Shown here: positions 1 to 5,589 of the stretch, piece by piece
How positions within the stretch are numbered: position 1 is the first letter of the stretch
Layout: the number at the start of each line of letters is the position of its first letter
From: a virus
Length of the DNA: 28,928 nucleotides
Direction: 5' to 3' (one strand)
Virus record (IMG/VR): IMGVR_UViG_3300043436_005817
Location: 1-28,928 of that record
Position numbers and translations under genes: made by a program
The notes under the pieces: model-generated
Seen by the model: only the letters and a program-made list of their open reading frames with translations
Databases searched by the model: none
What the model was told of the DNA's origin: nothing

Positions 1-438
1 GACGCCGCCCCCTTTCCCTACCCCCCCAATGATAATAATTCTAACCCCCCCACCCATACCCCCGAGGGGGATATCCCGCGCACGCGTAAGGCCGAGCCCT
101 TTCCGATGCCGGAAGGGGTCGATGTCGGCCACTGGCGCGACTTCCTCGCCAACAGGAAGCGCAAGAGCCTGCCGAACACGCCCACGGCGCACAAACGGCT
201 GCTCGCCGACCTGGCGCGGCTGTCGGACGATGAATGGCCGCCCGGCCGGCTGATCGAGCATGCGGCGGCCAAGGGATGGGCCGCGATTTACGACCCCCGC
301 GAACAGGATCAGCGAAATGTTTCAGGACATCGGAACGGCAATCGGGGAGGCGGTAGACAGCCTGACGGATTCACCGCCGCCCTCCGAGAGCTGCAGCTTG
401 GTGGTCAAGCCGGCAATCCAGATGCCCGCCACGGCTGA
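1..438 (+). CDS. Phage replication initiator, O-like, C-terminal part (5' truncated by window)
   Basis: The frame is open from the first base to a TGA at 436-438, so the N-terminus lies outside. The visible part begins with a Pro/Asn-rich linker (about residues 4-25). A compact helical domain follows, with the segments HWRDFLANRKRK, RLSDDEWPPGRLIEHAAAKG and WAAIYDPRE. That pattern is typical of the C-terminal region of phage replication proteins that load host helicase, in the position of lambda O. The last 46 codons after the IYDPRE segment have weak coding character: by hand count only about half end in G/C. They overlap the next gene by 122 bp, so the natural end of the protein may have drifted or been altered here. 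The exact family could not be confirmed without the N-terminus. Confidence 0.65.
   Translation, partial: DAAPFPYPPNDNNSNPPTHTPEGDIPRTRKAEPFPMPEGVDVGHWRDFLANRKRKSLPNTPTAHKRLLADLARLSDDEWPPGRLIEHAAAKGWAAIYDPREQDQRNVSGHRNGNRGGGRQPDGFTAALRELQLGGQAGNPDARHG
8..70. other. C-tracts flanking an AT-rich core; possible origin within the replication gene
   Basis: A 17-base AT-rich block (28-44), striking in such GC-rich DNA, is flanked almost symmetrically by top-strand C runs at 8-12, 16-18 and 21-27 on the left and 45-51, 53-55 and 59-63 on the right. The bottom strand therefore has several G runs on each side, spaced closely enough for G-quadruplexes. The block encodes the low-complexity linker of the replication protein. 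In lambda the origin (iterons plus AT-rich stretch) lies inside gene O in the same way, so an origin is a reasonable inference. No clear iterons are visible and the window starts here, so this is a candidate only. Confidence 0.35.
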
Positions 439-961
439 AGAGTGTGGTGTGCTCATGCGTTGGGCCCAGGCGCAGCCCGACGGCTGGCCGTTGGCGACCG
501 TGGACGAGCTGGCGCGCCATCTCGACTTCCTCGGTTCCACCCTGCCTCGCCAAGCCACCGACGCGGAGAGCGGGCGGATGCGGGCGGCGGTATATGCCCG
601 GTTCCTGGCGAGCTACAGCAACAGCGCCTTGGCCTACATGTCCCGCCGCGCATGCGAAACGCTGGACTGGTTTCCGACGCCGCGTCAATGCCTCGACATC
701 CTTAAGGACTATCAGGCCCCGATAACGGAGAAGGAGACGGCGCTGCGCCTTTGTGGCGCTTTCTGGGGCGAGCGCTTCGACGCCTTCCTCTCCAACGTCG
801 TGCGGGCGGATAAGGTGATAACGCAGGCCGATATTGACGCCGTGCCCGAGCAGTGGCGCCGCATCGCGGTCGAGCGCGGGGCCCTGCGGCTCATGGCCGA
901 CGGGACGTTTGTTGTCCGTCGCGCTGCACTGGTCTGGGGTCGCGCTGATGAAGCCGACTGA
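317..961 (+). CDS. Phage protein of unknown function, possibly P-like helicase loader
   Basis: A 214-residue protein follows the replication gene directly. ATG 317 was chosen because AGGA lies 8 bases upstream and because codons 317-421 keep a high third-position GC (about 27 of 34 by hand count), which the overlapping upstream frame loses. An alternative start is ATG 422, with no obvious ribosome site. The protein is soluble and mostly helical. The central segment MSRRACETLDWFPTPRQCL resembles the R...FxPxPxQF region of lambda P-type loaders, and the O-then-P gene order fits, but this resemblance is weak and no catalytic motif is visible. The function remains an inference from position. Confidence 0.7.
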   Translation: MFQDIGTAIGEAVDSLTDSPPPSESCSLVVKPAIQMPATAEECGVLMRWAQAQPDGWPLATVDELARHLDFLGSTLPRQATDAESGRMRAAVYARFLASYSNSALAYMSRRACETLDWFPTPRQCLDILKDYQAPITEKETALRLCGAFWGERFDAFLSNVVRADKVITQADIDAVPEQWRRIAVERGALRLMADGTFVVRRAALVWGRADEAD

Positions 962-1364
962 CCTAATCCAGCGTCGAGACGTGGTCAAAGCCGCCTATTT
1001 CGAGGGATTCGAGCGCAGCGACGTTTTGGGCGTTGCGCCGGGCCATGGATATCGCGACGCCCGTCACGCATGGATGAGCAACCCAATGGCGGCCATTCCT
1101 GCCGCTTTCGAGCAGCGACGCCGCGATGCATTCATTGAAGCGTTCGACACTTGGGAGCGGGTCAAGTGGTCGATCGGCGCGCCGGCCTATGTCGCGGTAG
1201 ACTGGTACTGGCAGCGCAGTCTCGCCCGCGCCGCATTGGCCGATCTCAACTTCTCCGTGCTGCCCGGCACGCGATACCGAGCGACCGATCGTGATGCAGC
1301 ATTGGACAGCCTAGCCATTGGCAGGCGGGCTCACTCAATTATGAAAGAGGTAGACGCATCATGA
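948..1364 (+). CDS. Hypothetical phage protein
   Basis: A 138-residue product starting at ATG 948, overlapping the stop of the preceding gene by 14 bp and ending in a 4-bp ATGA overlap with the NusG-like gene, so it is translationally coupled on both sides. It is soluble, rich in Ala/Arg/Trp and predicted mostly helical, with an aromatic segment (VAVDWYWQRSLARAAL) near residue 90. No motif of known function is recognised. Its place between replication genes and the late regulator suggests a delayed-early role, which is inference only. Confidence 0.65.
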   Translation: MKPTDLIQRRDVVKAAYFEGFERSDVLGVAPGHGYRDARHAWMSNPMAAIPAAFEQRRRDAFIEAFDTWERVKWSIGAPAYVAVDWYWQRSLARAALADLNFSVLPGTRYRATDRDAALDSLAIGRRAHSIMKEVDAS

Positions 1365-1924
1365 GGGACAGGGCTGACATGTGGTGCATCCTGCGGATGT
1401 CGGCCGGGTCGACGCTGCTCGTCGCCGACGCGCTCCGGGAGACCGGTCACGACGTGTGGACGCCGACCGAGATGCAGAAGCGCCGGATAGGCCGCCGGCG
1501 CGAGGTGCAGGAGATCAGCTTGCCGATCACGCCTGGCATTGTGTTCGCGCGCGCGGAGCGGCTGCACGACCTGCTCGCGCTGTCGCGGTCGCCCGCCGCC
1601 ACCTATCAGCGGTGGAACGGCGAGACGAAGCGGATGGAGATACGCGGCTGTCCGCATTTCTCTGTCTTCCGCCATCAGGGCAAGGTGCCGATGGTGGCCG
1701 ACCGCTCGCTCGATCCGCTGCGCCAGTTCGAGCGCCGGGCCCGGCCGCGCGATCTTGTGCCGTCGTACAAGGCCGGTGATGAAGTGCGATCGCCCGCGCT
1801 GATCTTCGGCGGAATGATCGGTGTCGTGCAGTCGTCGCATCGCCGCCATGCTGTCGTGCGCTTCGGATCGCTGGAGGTGAAGGTCGAGATGTGCGACCTG
1901 CTGCCGTTGCGCGCCGCCGCTTGA
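1361..1924 (+). CDS. NusG-like transcription (anti)termination factor
   Basis: A 187-residue protein with the architecture of NusG paralogues. The N-terminal NGN-like domain opens with MWCILRMSAGSTLLVADAL, continues with GHDVWTPTEMQKRR, and includes the ITPGIVFARAERL strand. The C-terminal KOW-like half (about residues 135-187) includes YKAGDEVRSP, GGMIGVVQ and VRFGSLEVKVEM. NusG-family proteins bind RNA polymerase and ribosomes or Rho and change elongation and termination. The gene begins in an ATGA overlap; ATG 1379 is an alternative start. It is the last gene before a promoter, a tRNA and the packaging/head operon, which is the place of Q in lambda. I infer that it is the late-gene antiterminator. 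The NusG-like assignment is fairly secure; the regulatory role is unproven. Confidence 0.75.
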   Translation: MRDRADMWCILRMSAGSTLLVADALRETGHDVWTPTEMQKRRIGRRREVQEISLPITPGIVFARAERLHDLLALSRSPAATYQRWNGETKRMEIRGCPHFSVFRHQGKVPMVADRSLDPLRQFERRARPRDLVPSYKAGDEVRSPALIFGGMIGVVQSSHRRHAVVRFGSLEVKVEMCDLLPLRAAA

Positions 1925-1948
1925 CGCCGCCGATTCGGTGGGTTTAAT
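1921..1948 (+). promoter_or_regulatory. Predicted late promoter (sigma70 type)
   Basis: TTGACG (1921-1926), a 16-base spacer and TTTAAT (1943-1948) match the -35/-10 consensus at five of six positions each. The -35 box overlaps the TGA stop of the NusG-like gene. Transcription would start near 1955, leaving a leader of about 130 bases before the tRNA and then running into all late genes. The leader has a possible long-range stem: 1962-1968 (GAGGGTC) can pair with 2018-2025 (GACCCCTC) with one bulged C. No other equally good promoter was noticed between here and the tail genes. Confidence 0.55.
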
Positions 1949-2083
1949 AGGGTTCACCGCTGAGGGTCTATCGTCAGCCGGGCCGGACTAGCAGTGTACC
2001 ACCCTGGCCTCGCTATCGACCCCTCTCCATATGCGGTGTGACCCTGCTTTCGCGGGCGTCCGAAGGCATCCTGCAATCCATCT

Positions 2084-2159
2084 GTCGGCGTAGCTCAACT
2101 GGTAGAGCGCTGGTCTCCAAAACCAGAGGTTGCAGGTTCGACCCCTGTCGCCCTCGCCA
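2084..2159 (+). tRNA. tRNA-Trp (anticodon CCA), phage-carried
   Basis: A cloverleaf can be drawn by hand. Acceptor 2084-2090 pairs with 2149-2155; D stem gctc/gagc (2093-2096, 2105-2108) with GG in the loop; anticodon stem ctggt/accag (2110-2114, 2122-2126) around the loop ctccaaa (anticodon 2117-2119 = CCA); T stem gcagg/cctgt with loop ttcgacc; discriminator G and encoded CCA at 2157-2159. Acceptor pairs 2:71 (T-T) and 3:70 (C-C) are mismatched; the other five pair. The D stem keeps the usual G24, so there is no sign of the Hirsh-type UGA suppressor change. It lies between the late promoter and the packaging genes and would be cut out of the late transcript. Confidence 0.85.
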
Positions 2160-2163
2160 TCCC

Positions 2164-2227
2164 TTCCGTCGCCGCCTGTTCTCGACGGGAGCCGCCGCGC
2201 CCGGTCCTTGCTCCTGGGTGCGGCGGC
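2164..2227 (+). other. Two tandem RNA hairpins after the tRNA
   Basis: The first hairpin pairs CCGTCG (2166-2171) with CGACGG (2183-2188), extendable by a wobble and an A-T pair to 2164-2190. The second starts at the next base: 2191-2202 (GCCGCCGCGCCC) pairs with 2216-2227 (GGGTGCGGCGGC), twelve pairs including one G-U, around a 13-base loop. No U tract follows, so these are not typical intrinsic terminators. They lie between the tRNA end and the ribosome site of the next gene (GGAGG at 2236-2240). They could protect the processed mRNA end, pause polymerase or serve as a target for the NusG-like factor. Confidence 0.5.
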
Positions 2228-2245
2228 ATCTATCTGGAGGTCAGG

Positions 2246-2524
2246 ATGGCAATGATGCCGCACCGCACGACCCAGACTGGTGCACCTTGGCCGCTGAAAG
2301 CCCCCAGCCTGCTGACCATCATCCGGTCGTGGTTCGCATGGCGGGAGGTCCGCCGCTGCAACCAATGGCGCTATATGGAGAATGGGGAGACCGGGGAGCG
2401 GATCGTCAAGCGCATCCCCCGGCCTCGGGGATGGATGGCTGCGCCACCCGACGAGGGATGGCTCGACGGAAGCGATTTCGGGGAGGATCGAGGCGGCCCA
2501 CCCCCGCCCCGGCCATCGAGATGA
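2246..2524 (+). CDS. Small hypothetical phage protein
   Basis: A 92-residue product with a strong ribosome site, GGAGG at 2236-2240, five bases before ATG 2246. The N-terminal half is basic and aromatic (LLTIIRSWFAWREVRRCNQW), with one short hydrophobic patch that is too short and charged for a sure membrane helix. The C-terminus is Gly/Pro-rich. It is the first gene of the late transcript, ahead of the small terminase. No family is recognised. The 139 bases between its stop and the terminase start are C/G-rich with small inverted repeats and could hold part of the packaging site. Confidence 0.55.
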   Translation: MAMMPHRTTQTGAPWPLKAPSLLTIIRSWFAWREVRRCNQWRYMENGETGERIVKRIPRPRGWMAAPPDEGWLDGSDFGEDRGGPPPPRPSR

Positions 2525-2650
2525 CCGAGCGAGGCCCGAAACCCACGGTTTTCCGCCATTTACGACCCCCGGGGCCTCGGGTCCTTCCCCGCCGGCCCCA
2601 AGTACGGGGGGCAAAGGCGCATTAAAAGCCCAGCTCCAAGGTGTGAAAGG

Positions 2651-2881
2651 TGTCCGCACTGAAATGTCCGCACCTCCAAAACCCGTCTCTGTCCGCGAGT
2701 TCGCCCGGCTTGATGGCTGCAATGACAAGCTGGTGCGCCGAGCCATAGCCAACGGAAAACTGCCGTCTCTGCCCGACGGTAAGGTCGATGCGAACTTGGC
2801 TGGCAGCGGCTGGCGGAAGCAAAATCGCCGTGCGGCCGGCAGTGCGGACATGCCGAAAATGTCCGCACCAGATGTCCGCAC
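2651..2881. repeat. Cluster of 9-bp TGTCCGCAC repeats; candidate packaging (pac/cosB-type) site
   Basis: Exact copies of TGTCCGCAC are at 2651-2659, 2665-2673, 2860-2868 and 2873-2881. An inverted copy, GTGCGGACA, is at 2842-2850, and a partial copy (TGTCCGCGA) at 2690-2698. They form two groups about 145 bp apart. Direct copies occur in two different codon phases and one copy is inverted, so they are unlikely to reflect a protein repeat. All lie at or within the 5' third of the small terminase gene. Phage packaging initiation sites with repeated terminase-binding elements lie here in other phages (lambda cosB R sites, P1 pac, P22 pac in gene 3). Confidence 0.6.
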
Positions 2882-3302
2882 CTCGTCGCGCCGGAAGAAG
2901 GCGCCGCCCCCGACCGCTGAACGCACCGAGCAAGCGGCCGAAGAACTCTTCTCCGAAGAGGCCGAGAGCTTCCTGGATAACGTGCTCGCCGGCACCTACG
3001 CCGACACCGCGACCGCCGAGCGCGTGAAAGAGAACGCTCTGGCGGCCAAGCATCTACTCGCAGCCCGCCGCGACGCTGGTCATTTGATCGAGATCGGCAA
3101 AGCAGAGGACGTGCTGTTCGAGACCCAGCGGGGCCAGCGTGACGCCTGGATGAATTTCCCGACACGGATCGGGCCCTTGCTGGCGGCAGAACTGGGACTG
3201 GAGGCGGACAAGGTCGTGGAGGCCCTTACGATCCATGTCCACCAACAGCTTGTCGATCTCGGCGACCCTGAAGCCGACTTCGTCGCTCAGCGCGAAGGTT
3301 GA
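2664..3302 (+). CDS. terS: Terminase small subunit (Nu1-like)
   Basis: A 212-residue protein. The N-terminus (PVSVREFARLDGCNDKLVRRAI, about residues 7-28) is a helix-turn-helix of the Nu1/MerR-like kind that recognises the packaging site. A basic linker follows (RTSSRRKKAPPP) and then a helical C-terminal half, probably for oligomerisation and contact with the large subunit. ATG 2664 precedes the first conserved residues. GTG 2643 in the same frame is an alternative, and neither has a strong ribosome site. It overlaps the large subunit gene by 68 bp, the usual order. The frame is open well upstream (from about 2382), but that part lacks domain character and overlaps the preceding gene, so it was left out. 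Confidence 0.8.
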   Translation: MSAPPKPVSVREFARLDGCNDKLVRRAIANGKLPSLPDGKVDANLAGSGWRKQNRRAAGSADMPKMSAPDVRTSSRRKKAPPPTAERTEQAAEELFSEEAESFLDNVLAGTYADTATAERVKENALAAKHLLAARRDAGHLIEIGKAEDVLFETQRGQRDAWMNFPTRIGPLLAAELGLEADKVVEALTIHVHQQLVDLGDPEADFVAQREG

Positions 3303-5373
3303 TCGTCTCCGCGCTTCTGCGCGGAAGGGTTGGACGCCACCGCCGCGTATCAGTGTGCCGGACTGGGCGGACGGTTACCGCAAGCTCGCGAAGGAGGCGG
3401 GCTCGACGTCTGGCAATTGGCGGACCTCGACGGTGGAGGTGGCGCGCGGCGCGATGCTGTCGGTCACCGAGCCGGGCGTTCACCGTATCAGTCTGATGGT
3501 TTGCACCCAGCTGATGAAGACGGCCTTCATCGAGAATACGGTCGGCTACTTCGTTCATCTTGATCCGTGCCCGATGCTGCTGACCCAGCCGAAGGAAGAC
3601 GCGGCCGAACAATTCTCAAAGGAGCGCATTACTCCCCTCATCCGCGCCACGCCGGTGCTGCGAAAGATCTTCGGCCGCAGCAAGACGCGAAACGCAGACG
3701 AGACGCTCTTGTACAAGGCATTCCCCGGCGGCTTCCTCGCGATGGCTGGTGCGGGCAGCCCCGACAACCTCGCCCGCCGCCCGATCCGCGTCGGCATGAT
3801 GGATGAGTTCTCGAAATATCCGATCACTCGCGAGGGCAACCCCGGCGACCTCGTTGACGAGCGTATGGCAACCTTCGCGAACTGGCTGTCAATTCGCACC
3901 TCTTCGCCGACGATCGCCGACGAATGCCTGATCGAGGCCAGCTATAACGATGGCGACCAGCGGCAGGCATCGGTAGAGTGCCCCCACTGCCGGCACCGTC
4001 AGTTTCTCGATTTCTTCCAGCACGTCCATTGGGAAAAGGACGAGGATAGCGGCGAGCATTTCACGGCGCGCGCGGCAATTCATTGCGAGGCATGCGGAGC
4101 CGCGTGGTCAGAAGGTCAACGCCTGATGGCGTTGCAGACCACCCGATGGCATCAGACCAGGCCGTTTCACTGCTGCGGCCGGCGCCATGAGCCGCTGGAG
4201 GTGTATCGCCGCACATGGAGCGACCCGGAGCGCGCGGAGGGGGCGGCTGACCCCGTAGATGTCGTCTGGGACTGGTGGGCGTCAGATCGCTGGGCGGTTT
4301 ACCGGGCGGCCTGTCCCGAGTGTGGTCGCTGGGCAGTCGATAACGAGCATGCATCGTTCACCGCGTCTAAGCTGTTCAGCCCTTGGCCTAAGGACGCCCC
4401 GCCAAAGATCGCGAAGAAGTGGATTGCGGCCAAGGATGACCCGGATAAGCGGGTCACGTTCGACAATACCCAGTTGGGCAAGCCGCATAAGCGGCAGGCG
4501 GCCAAGGACATCGCCGCAGAGGCTCTCATGCGCCGAGCCGAAAACTGGCCCGGCGAGGTGCCGTTCGGTGTCGGGGTCGTTACCGCCGGCCTGGATACCC
4601 AGGACGATCGCGTGGAGATCGAGTTCGTAGGCTGGGGCCATGGGGAGGAAAGCTGGTCGCTCGATCATGTCGTAGTTGATGGTGACCCAGCTACCGACGA
4701 ACTGTGGAAGCGGGTCGATCGCGAGTTGCTGCGGACCTTTCGCCGCAGCGACGGGCGTGAGTTCACGGTCATGGCCGCCTGCATCGATTCGGGCGGCCAT
4801 CATACGCAAAAGGTTTATGCGTTCGCCAAGGCGCGGCTTGGTCGTCTGGTTTTCGCCATCAAGGGCCAGAGCGCCCGAAATGGAGATCGGACGCCTGTCT
4901 GGCCGATCGCCCGGCCCAGCGCCGCGAACCGGACAAAGTATAAGCCGACGATCATAGGGACGAACTCGGCGAAGGATTCGATACGCTGGCGGCTCGGCAT
5001 CGAAGAGCCTGGCCCCGGTTACATGCACTTCCCAGCCAAGCGCGACCTGGGATGGTATGTGCAGCTGGTCGCCGAGCGCCTCTTGACCAAGGTTGTCGGG
5101 GGGCGTCGCTTCACGGTTTGGGATTTGCCCAAGGGCAAAGCGAACGAGGCGCTTGACTGCCGCGTCTATGCTTTCGCTGCGCTAATGGCCCTGATCCAGC
5201 GTGGCATGCGGCTCAATGCGGTGGTCGAGGCGGTTTCTCCTGCCCCGGAAGCGCAAGCGCCCCGTAAATCGACAAAAATAGCGGCTTCTGAGGGAAATTC
5301 GCCCCCTCCAGCGCCGACAAAGCCGCGTAAATTCGCCAATCGCGGCGGCAGCTGGATGAACAGGAGGCGCTGA
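3235..5373 (+). CDS. terL: Terminase large subunit, GpA family
   Basis: A 712-residue packaging motor of the lambda gpA family, which pumps DNA into the procapsid and cuts concatemers. The ATPase half has a divergent Walker A around K95 (VCTQLMKTAF) and a Walker B with catalytic acid, VGMMDEF (D190, E191). The nuclease half includes GLDTQDDR (D454), ACIDSGG (D518) and a late LDCRVYAF acid. Cysteine pairs CPHC (249-252) and CEAC (284-287) suggest a zinc ribbon between the domains; HCC (312-314) and CPEC (360-363) may form a second. At 712 residues it is longer than lambda gpA (about 640). The start at 3235 has GGAGG 12 bases upstream and lies inside the small-subunit gene. Confidence 0.95.
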   Translation: MSTNSLSISATLKPTSSLSAKVDRLRASARKGWTPPPRISVPDWADGYRKLAKEAGSTSGNWRTSTVEVARGAMLSVTEPGVHRISLMVCTQLMKTAFIENTVGYFVHLDPCPMLLTQPKEDAAEQFSKERITPLIRATPVLRKIFGRSKTRNADETLLYKAFPGGFLAMAGAGSPDNLARRPIRVGMMDEFSKYPITREGNPGDLVDERMATFANWLSIRTSSPTIADECLIEASYNDGDQRQASVECPHCRHRQFLDFFQHVHWEKDEDSGEHFTARAAIHCEACGAAWSEGQRLMALQTTRWHQTRPFHCCGRRHEPLEVYRRTWSDPERAEGAADPVDVVWDWWASDRWAVYRAACPECGRWAVDNEHASFTASKLFSPWPKDAPPKIAKKWIAAKDDPDKRVTFDNTQLGKPHKRQAAKDIAAEALMRRAENWPGEVPFGVGVVTAGLDTQDDRVEIEFVGWGHGEESWSLDHVVVDGDPATDELWKRVDRELLRTFRRSDGREFTVMAACIDSGGHHTQKVYAFAKARLGRLVFAIKGQSARNGDRTPVWPIARPSAANRTKYKPTIIGTNSAKDSIRWRLGIEEPGPGYMHFPAKRDLGWYVQLVAERLLTKVVGGRRFTVWDLPKGKANEALDCRVYAFAALMALIQRGMRLNAVVEAVSPAPEAQAPRKSTKIAASEGNSPPPAPTKPRKFANRGGSWMNRRR

Positions 5374-5376
5374 CAA

Positions 5377-5589
5377 ATGGCATTTCAGCAGTCCGACCTC
5401 GACCGGCTCGACACCGCCATCGCCAGCGGCATCCGCAAGGTCACGTTCGCGGATGGCCGCGCAACCGAGTATCAGAACCTGTCCGATATGGTCGCTGCGC
5501 GCACCACGATCGAAAATGCGCTCGCCAAGGCGGCTTCGGGTTCGTCTCGCCGCCGCCGCTTCATTGTCGGACGGATTGGTCGGCGATGA
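5377..5589 (+). CDS. gpW-like head-tail joining protein
   Basis: Seventy residues, the size of lambda gpW (68). The pattern is that of the gpW family: an N-terminal helix (QQSDLDRLDTAIASG), a beta hairpin (IRKVTFADGRATEYQNL), a second helix and a basic tail (SSRRRRFIVGRIGRR). gpW plugs the filled head and is needed before tail attachment. AGGAGG at 5362-5367 precedes ATG 5377. Position between large terminase and portal is as in lambda. The stop overlaps the portal start (ATGA). Confidence 0.88.
   Translation: MAFQQSDLDRLDTAIASGIRKVTFADGRATEYQNLSDMVAARTTIENALAKAASGSSRRRRFIVGRIGRR

Noticed and set aside
286-2571. A shared 14-mer, ATTTACGACCCCCG, at 286-299 and 2558-2571.
   Set aside because: Exact 14-base matches are expected about once by chance in a window of this size, and the flanks diverge at once. 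There is no sign of a duplicated att or cos.
2382-2663. An N-terminal extension of the small terminase back to 2382.
   Set aside because: The extra 94 codons are Pro/Gly/Ser-rich, overlap the preceding gene in another frame, and come before the helix-turn-helix where the family begins.
1988-2995. A 335-codon minus-strand frame spanning the tRNA and small terminase region.
   Set aside because: It contains the reverse translation of the tRNA-Trp, and the + strand features explain the region better.
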